Source of the DNA: Gnetum montanum | Taxonomy: Eukaryota; Streptophyta; Gnetopsida; Gnetales; Gnetaceae | Assembly: GCA_015680685.1 (NCBI GenBank) | Contig: MNCI01017909.1 | Span: 1,236,790-1,300,789, forward strand | DNA length: 64,000 nt | Reading direction: 5' to 3' | Part shown: piece by piece, positions 24,001 through 36,000 of the stretch | Layout of the letters: every line of letters starts with the position of its first letter | How positions within the stretch are numbered: the stretch's first letter is position 1 | Program-made: the position numbers and the translations under genes | Notes under the pieces: model-generated | Told to the model about the DNA's origin: nothing | The model's input: the letters and a program-made list of their open reading frames with translations, nothing else | The model's database searches: none

Positions 24001-27000
24001 CAGGGCTATACGCCCTTGTACATAATTTTTTTTGGATTAATCTATCTCAAATTGTTCTCCAAAATCATTAGGTATGAGCTTCATACATTGTTTCCAAGTC
24101 ATCTCCATCATTGAATTCTTCAAATTCCCATTAATTTGAGGCTACAACTCTTTATTTTGTTTTCTAGTGAAACCATGAACAAATCACAACTTCTGGTTTG
24201 CACAAAGATCTGATCACAACCCATGGTCCACTCATGGTATACACAAAGATAAAATGCTTCTATTTCAGGATGCCACAACTTCATTGCGATTCATGGTACT
24301 ACAACATGAGGCCACCATGACTTGCGGTCTTAATAATTTGTACGCAGGAGCCAAGGGCAGTAAATTTGAAGGTTTAGAGGTTACTATGACCTAACTATGA
24401 CTCATGGTCAGGCAACCATTAGCAACCCATGACTCATGATCAAGGAAAATCAATTTAGGAGACCAAGGGCAATAAGGAAGTAGCTTTAACAACCACCATG
24501 AACTAACCACGACCTGTGGCCAGGACACCATGATGCTATCATGACCTAGCCACCACTTGGGGTCCTTGTTTTTAGCCTTAGTACACACCTCAACCTGACC
24601 ATGACCTGTCAAGCAGCATGACTACAGCATGAGAGCACAATGACCCCTAGTCTATCAACCACAGGCCAACCATGACTCCTGGTCAAGCTAAATTTGCAAA
24701 TTTTGCTGATTTCATATTTTAGACTCTGGGATCAGCCTCCATGCATCCCCAAAGCTTTCGCTGTGCCAACTCTAACAAAGGCATGTATCACAACAATGAC
24801 AAACCATGGCCATATTTGCAGTTTAGTCAACTGGAATATCATGTATGAATTTACCAGCAAACTAGAATACAGAATATGAGTTTACCAACCTAGTATAATA
24901 TTCACATAACGTAATTTTGTTTTCTAGACTTGACAAAAACACAACACAGCACCTAAGCAAATCAAGCTCACGTGCTTGACAACCAAACTAGCAGAGACTG
25001 ATTGTGAGGATTCCCAACCAACCTGAACACTGTCCCTTCATTCACAACATAGTCCCCCTAACATAGTAAACTCACTTATACAGTCACCAACAGAATAATA
25101 TATAATCCCAATTACACATGGAATAAAGAAATCTATTCCAAAAGGAATTAGAGACAAATGTATATAAGGTGGTACACAATTAACTGTAAATGGTAACAAA
25201 TTTTGCCATAAAGCTACTTTTGTTGCTTGAGGCCATATTGCTCAACATTTCTGAGTGCATGTGATGTCTAATTAAGCCCTAATTATGTTGTAATTTTGAG
25301 TTAAAGCATGGACATATTTATGCATGTAGAAGCCTTCCTAATGTATTAAAAGAAGCCTCTAATCTCAAGGCATATTTCTGAGCACTTTAAGTGCACATGC
25401 AAGTCCATGTTATGGCCTAATTACATGCTGAGCTTCCCATTCATGAAGAATGTCATTTGCCTCCCAAGTCTCACCTCATGTGGTCCATATTCATGTTTGT
25501 TGTGAAATCATTGCTCATGGTGCATAGGTCTGAGCTCTTTAGCTCAATTCCACCCCAGCTCCATCATTAGATGTATCAAATCCTCTAAAAATTTCAAATT
25601 ATGACTCTTTGTTTTGTTTTCTGGTGAAACCATGACTAGACCATGACTTGTGGTCTGCATAGAGTTCAGACCATGACCTGTCATCAACTCATGGTATACA
25701 CAGTTAAAATGTCTTTATTTTCGGTCACCATGACCTCACCATGACTTGTAGTATTACAACATGAGGTCACCACAGCTCGTGGTCTTACTAGTTTACATGT
25801 AGGAGCGAAGTGTAATAGATTTCAAGTTTCAAAGGTCACCATGACCTAACTTGATAAGGATCGGCCTGAACAGACCCTAAAAGGACCCATTTCACAAATT
25901 TTCCAAGCAAAATTAGCTTAGAAAACAAGAACATAATGAAATGGAGAAACTCCACCTTTATTAAATCACTCTCAAAATAGAGAAATACATCAAATATGAG
26001 GAGCTAGGCTCAGCTCAAACTTTCCAAGGATATTAGAGGCCACACATGTTCCCTCTCAATCCCTCAATTGCTCACACTTGGAGCACAAGCTCAAGACAAG
26101 AACATTTGTAAGAGATTCCCACAACCTCTCTTAAGTGCCTTACTCTTGTCTCCATTCAATTGGATGCAATTCTCCTAGCACAAGCTCTTTCTTACTTGCA
26201 GCCTTCTCACTCTTACTCTCTTTTCCTTTTTTACAGTGTTACTTAAACTCAAGCCTTTGATGCCTATTTATACTTTCGTGAGTGACCTTTCATATTTCCG
26301 AGCATCCAAAATACAAATTAATATCTATTGGAATCTGCCAAAGAAGATGTCCTTGGCATGGGTAGATGTTTTTCTTGAGGTGAAGATAACTACAGAGAAG
26401 ACATCTTTGGCCTTAGGAAGACATCTTTGCAGAGAGTGAGGCTTACACAGAAGATGTCTTTCAGGTGGAGAAATCTTTTGCTAGCACAAGACATCTTTTG
26501 GTAGAAGAAGACATCTTTCTAGGCATGACTCAAAATAGTTAGACATCGAAGCTAAGGTCCCAAACACATTTGACAAGCTTCCAAAGGCCATGGAACATCC
26601 CAAACTCCTCAAGAACAAGACCAACACAAGAAAACACACACAAAAACAAGACACACATGGAAACAAGCTATTGAGGATTACACATGGGCTAGGTGATGTC
26701 CTCATCAGGTAACAACGTGTGGTTAGGCAACCATGAGCTTATTACGACTTGTGGTCAAGTCAATTCAGCTTAAGAGGTTGAGGGCAACAAGAAATCAGTT
26801 GTTGTAGCCACCGTGACTTGACCACAACTTGTGTTCAGGACAGCACAACACTTGGTGGGCAAACCATGAGCTAGCCACTACCCGTGGTCACTATTTTTAA
26901 CGTTAGCACAAACCATGACCTGTGGTCAAGCATCACGACCCATGTTTAAGCACCATGGCTGTACCATGAGAGCATGGTTTGTCACCATGAGAAGCCCATT

Positions 27001-30000
27001 TGTAGACCACAACTCATGGTAAAGCCAAATTTGCAGATTTTGCTAATTTCAGACTCCAGACTCTTGGACCTCCTTCCATGCATTCCAAAGCTGGCTGCTG
27101 CACCAACTTTGACAAATCCTGGGCTCCAGGAATAGCAACAAGCTTCTGAATGGTCTCAAAATTTCACACTCCACCTGGAAATGCTCTAGTGGTGAGGGAG
27201 AAAATGACTTCAAGCTTTCAAATAGTGGGACTCAATCAGGAGGAGCAGAGAGGAAATGATGCTTTTAATGTTAGTTTTATCTATAAAACGTAATAGATTA
27301 TACATATGCTCTTAAATGGCCAATGTCACCGCTGGTACTTTTTTTTTCTTTTAAAGTGGTTTTTAGAAGTCCATTTCCAATATTTGCAACAAACTATTAG
27401 CCCTAGGGGGTTGCTACTCAAAATGCATGCATAGAGACTCCCATTCATAAACCGACTGAATCCCAATTAATCTGACCCAAGATACACTCCAACCCAAAGT
27501 CAAGTACATCATCAAGCATCACAAACATAATCATAACACACTCTCATACATCCCATAAATGTGCAGTACATAAATCACAAATATACACCAGAACAGGTTG
27601 CTGCTCTTTTTTCCCTGGTCCTTCACTCCTACCAGTTTCAATATCTGCCTCACAGATCCCACAAAATCAGTCTGTGTAATCATGGTTTAATAATAAGAAG
27701 AATATTGGAACATCAAGATCACATATGTTATATCAACATAACAACTCTAAGTATCACATGCGCAAATTAAAACCACTAGCAAGTGTAACCTACACCCTTG
27801 TCCTATCTATACGTATGAATAACAAAAGCGTCAACTATACTAAGTGGTCCTATGGTGGGGTGTTACAATTTCCGTCAATAAAAAAGATATTAGGATCGAT
27901 GTAGCAAAACATTTTGAAAGTTCATTGAAGGACATTAGGTGATCTTAGTCATGATGCATTTTAAATCAGAGCTCTAGGATTTAAAGCTGACTATAGAAAT
28001 CATTTGTTTTGTTTACATCAATAAATGGATGTTAGGATCGATTTAGCAAAACATTTTGAAAGTTCATTGAAGGAGATTAGGTAATCAGTGTACTTCAATG
28101 ATGGATAAATAGCTGGTTTTAGTATAAATATTAACTCTTCTAATTTCAATGGCCGCATTGTTGATGTAATGACTTTTTTCATGACATGTGATGAATGAGT
28201 CAATAATGATTGAAGACTTATATAAAACAGTAATTAAAAATTGAAAGTGTTTTTTTTTGGTAAATCTGAAAAAATAACTAAAAAATTTAATTTACTGTTA
28301 TGCAACTTTTGTAAGGATGCACAGTAAATATGTTTACCTCCTTCCACCCAGCTCATTCTTCATCACTAAGGATTAGTCTAGAGAAGATTCAAAGTTACTA
28401 TGGTTTCATGTTAGATGAAATAAAATTGTGCAGATATTGTTCAAGTCCGTCTCATTCGTGGCAAATGATCTGGGCGATCCGTCAGGTATAAAAATTGAAC
28501 GTGGAATTAGTTTGAAACTTTCTTTAAGGTTATGGCCCAAAGCCAAAGAAAGAAACTGGAAAATTTCATAGAAATTATTGGCAACTATCTTCCATGTCTG
28601 AACTCAGTTTGCACTTGAATATTCATCCTCCAATGTACTATCTTGGGGAAATTTATAAATTATTTCTTTATGTGGAATCTTCATCCAATAATCTGCTTCA
28701 ATTTTTAGGTGATGAAAGCCCATTAGCTATGCTAATTTGTATCTTGAGACACAATGGGATTGCAACATCTTTGCAGTCTACATTCTTTCGAGGATCTCCA
28801 TTTTGATTGTAATTTAAGCTAAGCGTACAAGACAAATGTTTTCCCAATTCATAAATATGTTTTTTCTTAATTATGTCTCAAATTTGTTCTGCAGGTTCAA
28901 CGAAAACATGTTTATGATTTGAGACAGTGTTTTTTGATGGATGATGCTGAGACATGTCACCAACGGATAAATCAGTAGGGATTTTCATGTGGTTTTCCTT
29001 TGTTTTGTTTAGTGCCTATCTGGATTTTCATGTGTTTATGAATATAGGAATTGTGTAACATGATTTCTTGTCTATACATGACAGTATTTTTGGAATATTT
29101 AATTCCTGTATATATTTAAAAGTCAGTTTATAGCAAATGAATAAAGGGTGCTAGGATCTGATGCTTAATGATTCGTAAATGGTTCAAAAATAAAAATGTC
29201 AACAAAATAGCATAACAGTGAGGATATTTGATGTTAGAGTTATGAAGAGAGGAAAATAAACTTGAACATTGTTACAGGGCTAGGATGATGGTGTTGATGA
29301 AAGACATAGAAAGTTGTTACAAAATGGTTTCACCAACATTCATAAGTTTGATACAGTGATCTCTGTAAACTGCTTTGGGGTTGTGAGTATATCTTGTGAG
29401 TAATGGATCCGTGCATATGAGCATTACTTTTTAGTGAATATACTTATTCACAAACTGCTTTATTATAAAGTTAATCTTCTTGATACTACCTCTAGTGGGA
29501 TCGCAAATGGAAGCCACATATATATTCATGGCAGAGGAAACAGAACTGGGAAGGATAGTTCTCCCTTTGCTGGTAAGGAACCTTGCCGTCCAACTTCCCT
29601 TCTGATTTTGGAGCTTCTCTATTAGTTGATGCCAAATCTTGTTCTTCTTCCAATAGTAGAGGGGAATTCCGATGCACTGAGTAAAAAATCAGCAAAACAG
29701 TTTTTTCAGCTTCATGAGAAAGTCAAGAAAACTCAAAAATTTAGCAAACATAGGGGGAAAAGTTGGCATGTTTAAAAGTAATATTTTGGAGGTTTCATAT
29801 TGAACATCATATAAATATGCATAATAAACATAGAGTGCACAATCAATGACACAAAAACTAAAAAACATATTAACAAGGAGTATAATTAATTTATAAAATT
29901 GCAAAATATATTAATATAAGCTTAAATGCTATTAAGGTTCATTTGTTCCCAAAAATCATAAAGCCAACAAAGTTTTGAAAAGATAGAGTGTGGTACATTA

Positions 30001-33000
30001 ATGTCTAATTGTAAAATGTTCATAATATATTGAACTTCTTTTTGGGAAAAATTCGGGCTATATTATGTAAATATTACAGAATGTACATGTCAAGTTCCCA
30101 AAAAAGGGGGAAGAGATCCCCAACACCCCCCCCCCCCCCCCCANTGAGAACAAGGACATCCTAGGGAACTTACTTGCCCAGAGCGAGCGAACAACTTCCT
30201 GCACCAGAATGATTCAGTCTTGTATGTGCTTGCTGTTCAGAAAGCTCGCTTGTTGCACCCCCACCAGGTGTGGCATTAGTGGCCCCAAGCGATTCACCAA
30301 CAATTATGAAAAAAGCTGAAGCAACATGTTGTAGACACCAATAGGCTGAAAATCCATGGGATTGAATGGGTTGTCCTTCTTAGGAATCAGCACCACCTGA
30401 GCACAGTTAATCTCTCGTCTAACCGCCCCCCATCACTGCATAGCATTGAAAGCATCCGACAAGTTGTCTTCAAGGACATCAATAAAAGCTTGGAAAAACT
30501 CAACTGACAACCTGTCCAGCCCTGGGGCTTGGTCCCCCTTCATCAAAGCAAGCACCATCCTCAATTCTGCTCATGTGAATAGGGCCAACAAACATCTATT
30601 GTCAGCCTCATTTAAAACTTTTCTGATTTGAATGGTGAGAGGCAAGACTTGCCGATACCACCGGATGTTTGATCAGAAATCTAGTAGCGCCCCCGCCACC
30701 CGTTCCTATCCCTCCACTAGGGAGCCATTCACCATGAGGCAGTTAATGCTTTTGGACTGTCTCACCAACCGCACCGCTGCAAAATAATATTGTAGGGCTC
30801 AAAGTTCCCGCTTCTGCTGGAACTCCTCCTCCCTTTGATGCCACCTTTCCTCCCACATTGCCCTTTCTGCAGCTTGCCCCTGCCTCATCGCCTTAGCAAA
30901 CAAGCCTCCTTGAGGCAAAAACCACCCCCACGTGCTTGAACCTATGTCTCCTCCTTCAGCGCAACAGCCAACAAACCCCCACCCTGAGCCGAACCATTAG
31001 GCGATGCACCCCTTGATACATCCCCCAACTCCTCCTTGTGCACATCCTCCCTCTTCTCCCCTGACATCCCCTCCGAGGGCTGGCTCCCCCACTTTGCATG
31101 TTGAGACACCTCCAATTCGGAGGAGAGATTGACGACGGTCGGTAGAACACATTGTGACCGTCGACTACAAATAGCATGGAAGGAGGCTTGCACCCTCCCC
31201 CTTCCCCCCAAGTAGCTCTCCACAAAGCCAAAATGAGGCTGGAATGGCATCCAAGTTGCTGCCTCCACAACACAACTAGAAAGAACCGGGGCAGGTTAGC
31301 CTAGCATCCTCGTCACAGATAGCTCATCAGAGTGAAGTGAATCCCCAACAATTTCCATGCGTTCCCGGAGTGGCCAAAGAATCTGTCCATTGGGACCACC
31401 TCCTCTTGCCAAAGCGGCTCTAGAACTGACTTTGGCAGCTACCCACTTCCTGTCTTAGGGATCCTTAAAATTTTAGGGGTACTTAAAATTTTGGGATACT
31501 TAAAATTTTAAAGGTATTTAAAATTTTTGGGGTAATTAAAAATTTTGGGGCACTTAAAATTTTACTTTGATCTTGTGCAGTTGAAGAAAAGATGGAAGGG
31601 CAGAAAGAAGAAATAGTGAATAAAAGGTTCAAATAGACATAAGAAACAAATTTGGATAAGGCTCCAATAAACATAAGAGCAAAGGTGCTACATAAAACGT
31701 GCTACTCACACATACTAAAGAGGAGTCTCACCCTCTTTAGTATGTGTGAGTAGCAATGTTGAAATGTGCATTGAGCATCAAGTGTTGGATGAGAATATAT
31801 AGTGTCCCATCTTACATAAGAAATGAAACAACCCACTACGTTTCTAAATTAAAGTGGGCCCCACTTGTTTTGCTCGAGATGGGGGTGGGACATTGCACTT
31901 GAATTTGTTTCTAATGAGGAAAGAACGAAGCGTTCTTGGAGTCCTCCAGTAGGCAATTGCATTTCGAATGATGTTTTGGAGATTGAGATCTTTTTGGCGG
32001 AGCTGAGCAAGTATAGGGTTTAGGAGCATCCTCACGTTCAAGGATTTAGTGGAAGGACTAAAATCCAATTTGAAGACAAGAGGGGTCCATCTCCTAGTGT
32101 GAACATCATGTTGTTGATGAAGTCGTTCAAGAAGAGGCTACCTAGAGGAGGTAGGGATAAGGTTGAAGCAATGGACTAAGAAGCATAAACGATATCCTCA
32201 AGCACGAAGTCGTCGGAAGAGCTATAGTCGAATATGCTGTAAATTATCGAGGCAGGATTCCTTGATGAGGTATCTTTTAAGATCAGCAATAATAAAGGCT
32301 TTCTTCTGATGGTATGGGTGCCAAGAGGAGAAAGGGATGTATTGATAAGCATTCAAGGGTTTTTGGTAACACTTGGTAGATAGAATATTAGTGTTGACAA
32401 AATTAGAGCCCTTGAAAAAGGATACATCTAAAATGTTGGTTGAGATGCTAGATACAGAGGGAATAATCTTGATGGTAGGATAGAAACAACCATGTTGATC
32501 AAGCAGCTGGAAGAGGGAATCTTGTAAATTGCTCCAAATGCCAAAGGCATTATCAATGTACCTTTTGTAATACAGAATGTGATAGGAGCCTAGAGTAGAG
32601 AAAACATGTTTCTCTAAGTGACACAAAAACAAGCAAGCGTAGACAATGGAGAAGTTGCTACCCATGGCAATGCCTCGAATTTGGTTGTAGAAGACCTTGT
32701 TGAACTCTAAGAAATGTTCTTGAAGGATCAAAGAGGCAAGCTCCATGATGGCATTGACGTAAAAGACCTGCAAATTAAAAGGGTTAGCATAAAAATATGA
32801 CTCAACCATAGTTCAGAGAGCAACGAGACCATGATCCATGGTAATGTTGGGATAGAGAGATTCTATGTCAAAAGTAAAAAGAAACACATTTTGAGATAGA
32901 ACTCTGGAGTGAAGGTCATAGACCAAGGCTGAAGAGTCTAGCAGATGGTATGGTAGAGAACAGAGGATGTGGAAAAGTATGTAATGTAGCAGATGGGAGG

Positions 33001-36000
33001 TGGGTTCCGGTAAATAACCTGAATAGGGGCAAATAGGACAACCAACTATAATATGGTTATGAATTTTAGGGATTAGGTAGGAAGTACAAGGCATGAGAGC
33101 TGAGATTTTTAAGAGGGGATCCTTAAAATTAGAAAAAACCTGAGGAAAGCAGTTGATTATAGAGAAAAGCCGATGACGAAGGATTTCCTATGGGATGATG
33201 TCTACCTGTTGGTAAATGTTTAGATCTAACAATTGTTTGATGGCCTCTTGATACTACCAAGAGGAGTCAAGAATGCAGATACCCAAATTTTTGTCAGCAG
33301 GATGAATCACAATGCTCTGATCTTTTTGGAGTATATGAAGAGCTCTAAGGAGACATTGGGGTAGTGGTGGCCTACGAGTAAAATCCGAGGAAAGAGCAGC
33401 TTCAAGAGACAAGAGACAATCAAGACTAGATGTCTCTAGGTTCTAGTTGAAACTGCTGATGGGCAGGTTCCACTTACTCTAGAGGCGTATCTTCATTTTA
33501 GCAAGACAAGTTGCTTCTAGGAAAGGTGAAGAAGACTAGTTTACCTCTTTTGGTTTGTTTTTGAAGAAATTGCGTAGCCGGAGAAGTTTGGTGAAGGCAA
33601 TGAATTCCTTCATAACCACGTTGCGATCCATGGGAAGAGGGCGAGGAATGAATTTGAGGCCAAAACCTAGAACTTCTTTTTTGTTTCTTTTTTTGAGAGA
33701 ATGTTTGGGATTATATTACTAGAAATTAAATACAAGAGATATTACAAAATTTGGGTCAACGATATTGGCCTAGATGGGAGGCTTTGAGCCTCAACCAGTT
33801 GTGAGAACCAAAAATCAGAAACTAAAAGCCAAAAACAAAAAAGTGTGTGCGGCCTCGCTATGGGCGTGTTGGTAGCCTATGACAGGTGCAGTGTGGACGT
33901 TTGAGGGCATGGAGGATATCCAACGTGTTATAGTGAAGCTTGGAGTCCACAAAACTGGTGCCCTGTTGAATTTTAAATTTTGCAGTGTCGGAATCTCACC
34001 CTCTTTAGTATGTTTGAGTAGTGATGTTGATCAATTCCATTAGTACTTTAGGAATTTGTGTTGAATCTTTGTTGGCAGGGAAAGACATTTTGGCATTTTT
34101 CAATAGTTGACGGAGAGAAGCACATTTGGACTGAAGCTGGCTGAGAAGGAGCTGAGTGTCTACAAGTTGCTTTTGGCATTTGAGCTAACTTTGCGTGGAG
34201 TTCTTTTGTCTGACGATTATAATTTGTGTGGAGTTCTTTTGCCTGACGATTATATTCAATGCGAAGTTCTTTTGCATGATCAATATACTTCATTCAATAG
34301 AATGATTCTAGAAAATCTTCCGTTCAATGGAAGATTCATTCACAATGATTCTCTTGGTTCAACAGAAGATTTTCTAGAATTTTTCTACCAAACCAAGTAT
34401 ATTCATTAGGTAGAAGAACTCTGCACAGAATATAGTCGTTAGGCAGAAGAACTCCACGTAGATTATAATTGTCAAATAGAAGAGCTCTACGTAGAGTTAA
34501 ATCAATGCCATAAGCAACTTGCAGACACTTAGCTCCTTCTCAACACTTTAGTCCAAATGTGCTTCTCTCTGTTAATAGTTGAAAGATGCCAAAATTTCTT
34601 CTTCTGCCAACATAGATTTGGCACAAATTCCTGAAGTATTGATGGAAATGATCAACGCCATTGTAAAGGGACTTTGCAAACATCTTCATGATGCAGACCG
34701 CTCTTGTTGCAATAAAGAAAGAGTTGAGCAGCTGCACTTAGAAAAGTTGCTAGTTCACAGTCTACACATCGTTGCTCCGGGCCTTAAAGCTTCCACTCCT
34801 GAAAGAGATGCCATCGTTCAAGTGGAGTTTGCTACTCTCTAAAAAGAGCACAATCTGAAACTCCAAGAAGCTTACCTTTATGTGGAAATGGCTTTTGCAA
34901 AAGCCAATCATAAAAAATTGGAGTCCTTCTCACATTAAGCTACTTCTAAGCTGATTGAATGCATCTCAACTATCAATTAGCCCACCTCTTATATTGATGC
35001 TCTTCTACAGATCTGCACCAAAAAGCTCAAGGAAGCCTTCCTTAATGAAAGGCTTCAGTTCCAGATTTGGGTAGAAGCCTGGAAAAAAGCAGAGGAAACA
35101 TGAAAGAATGCTGCTTCTACTGCGAAGATTGAAGTAGATCGCCTTGACCTTGGTTCTATAGTCAAGGAAGTCTACAAGGAAACCATTCACTAAGAATGGG
35201 ATGCCACCTTTGGAAAATTTGCCAAATGGTTAAAGGATTGCGGAGCCATTCCATCTAATATCCTTGTCAAGCCCTCTCAACCCCGCTGCTTTTTGCAGAA
35301 AAACAAGCAGAAGCGCAAGCAACATGAATGCACGTAGTAGAGACATAACAGACAACATGTTGATTCTTCTTTAAACAGCATGTGCCCAACCTGCAGAACT
35401 CCTTCTCGGTTGGGCCCTACCAACAACCAACAACTGAACAAGAAGAACTCCACGTTTAGTGCCTTTGGGCCATCTGGCTCAAAACCACACCAAGGTTGTC
35501 GTCGTCAGCAACGCAACTTTGCACCATTTGTGCCACAACCAAGAACATCGTGCTAGACTTTTTCCTAAAGAAAGTTCAAAAATTGCCCTCCTGTGCGTAG
35601 TTGAACTTCTGGCTTCCTACCATCTCCCAAGACTCTTACGTCTACCTTCTCTTCAAGCATAAGATTGTCCACAAGGTAGATAATCACATTTCTAAGTTCG
35701 TTATTCATAATTTTTCATCTAGATCTCTTTTTTATGATGAAATCAAAGTTCTAGGTTTTGGCCTCATATTCATTCCTTGCCCTCTTCTCATGGATCGTGG
35801 CGTGGTTATGAAGGAATTCATTGCCTTTGCTAGATTTCTTTGGCTACGCAATTTCTTCAGAAACAAATAGAAGAGGTAAACTAGTCTTCTTCATCTTTCT
35901 TGGAAGCAACTTGTCTTGTTAAATTGATGATACGTCTTTGTAGTAAGTGGAATTTGCCCATCAGCAGTTTCAACCAAAACATGGAGACATGTATTCTTGA

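Larger units (their letters stand above)
18065..24081 (+). mobile_element. Full-length LINE, plus strand, with 15-bp target duplication
   Basis: CATTAGATATGAGCT (18065-18079) and CATTAGGTATGAGCT (24066-24080) flank the element, 14 of 15 bases identical. The body starts about 20 bp before the ORF1 ATG (18101), so this is an essentially complete 6-kb L1-type unit: ORF1 (zinc-finger protein), EN, RT, zf-RVT, post-RT domain, coiled coil and a short 3' UTR. There is no clear J-domain and no clear poly(A) (it ends near TTTTTTTTGG). Two assembly problems lie in ORF1. Stops are scattered, mostly TAG in place of Trp or Gln codons. Confidence 0.85.
25852..26707 (-). mobile_element. Solo LTR, minus orientation (856 bp)
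   Basis: The block interrupts unit 2 of the tandem duplication. On the minus strand it starts TGATGAGGACATC and ends GGATCCTTATCA, with short inverted ends (TGATGAGGA / TCCTTATCA, 8 of 9). TAAC occurs on both sides (25847-25850 and 26710-26713), a partial target duplication. On the minus strand the order is a U3 with a repeated motif (26521-26340), a TATAAATA box (26272-26265) and an AATAAA signal (25962-25957), which is correct for an LTR. No internal region is present. Confidence 0.75.
17700..27100. repeat. Tandem duplication, each copy split by a different insertion
   Basis: Unit 1 is 17700-18079 plus 24067-25200; unit 2 is 25200-25851 plus 26708-27100. The two correspond throughout (17720-18080 with 25220-25540; 24080-24240 with 25560-25720; 24680-24780 with 27020-27120). 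Unit 1 was interrupted by the full-length LINE and unit 2 by a solo LTR, so the duplication predates both. The units could be two LTRs of one large element or a segmental tandem copy. Confidence 0.6.
10606..27867. mobile_element. 17.3-kb composite insertion with inverted termini and near-TSD
   Basis: The block begins TGTAACACCCC (10606-10616) and ends GGGGTGTTACA (27857-27867), a perfect 11-bp inverted repeat, with weaker similarity continuing inward (CTTAGACTATG against CTTAGTATAG). It is flanked by GTTTC (10601-10605) and ATTTC (27868-27872), a 4/5 match to a 5-bp target duplication. The host sequence around it is a tandem duplication whose uninterrupted second copy (27950-28090) shows what the site looked like before insertion. 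TG...CA ends and a 5-bp duplication suggest an LTR-type element, but I cannot recognise two direct LTRs or gag-pol. Other elements are nested inside. Confidence 0.55.
31722..34341 (-). mobile_element. Penelope-like element, copy 1 (minus)
   Basis: From right to left: an N-terminal coiled coil with 11-residue repeats (34293-34050), a direct repeat, a LINE fragment insertion (33684-33989), then the RT ORF (33680-31844). Near-identical 41-bp direct repeats (31722-31762 and 33990-34030, starting GGAGTCTCACCC and GGAATCTCACCC) bracket the RT part, as pLTRs do in Penelope elements. No GIY-YIG endonuclease follows the RT. Copy 2 (34345-37057) is its inverted partner. Confidence 0.8.

Noticed and set aside
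26694-26710. Hammerhead ribozyme core (CCTGATGAGG on the minus strand)
   Set aside because: No CGAAAC partner or stem II/III pairing follows; it is the LTR terminus.
10606-27867. A simple TIR DNA transposon
   Set aside because: No transposase recognised; TG/CA ends and an approximate 5-bp duplication fit an LTR-type element equally well, so I left the class open.
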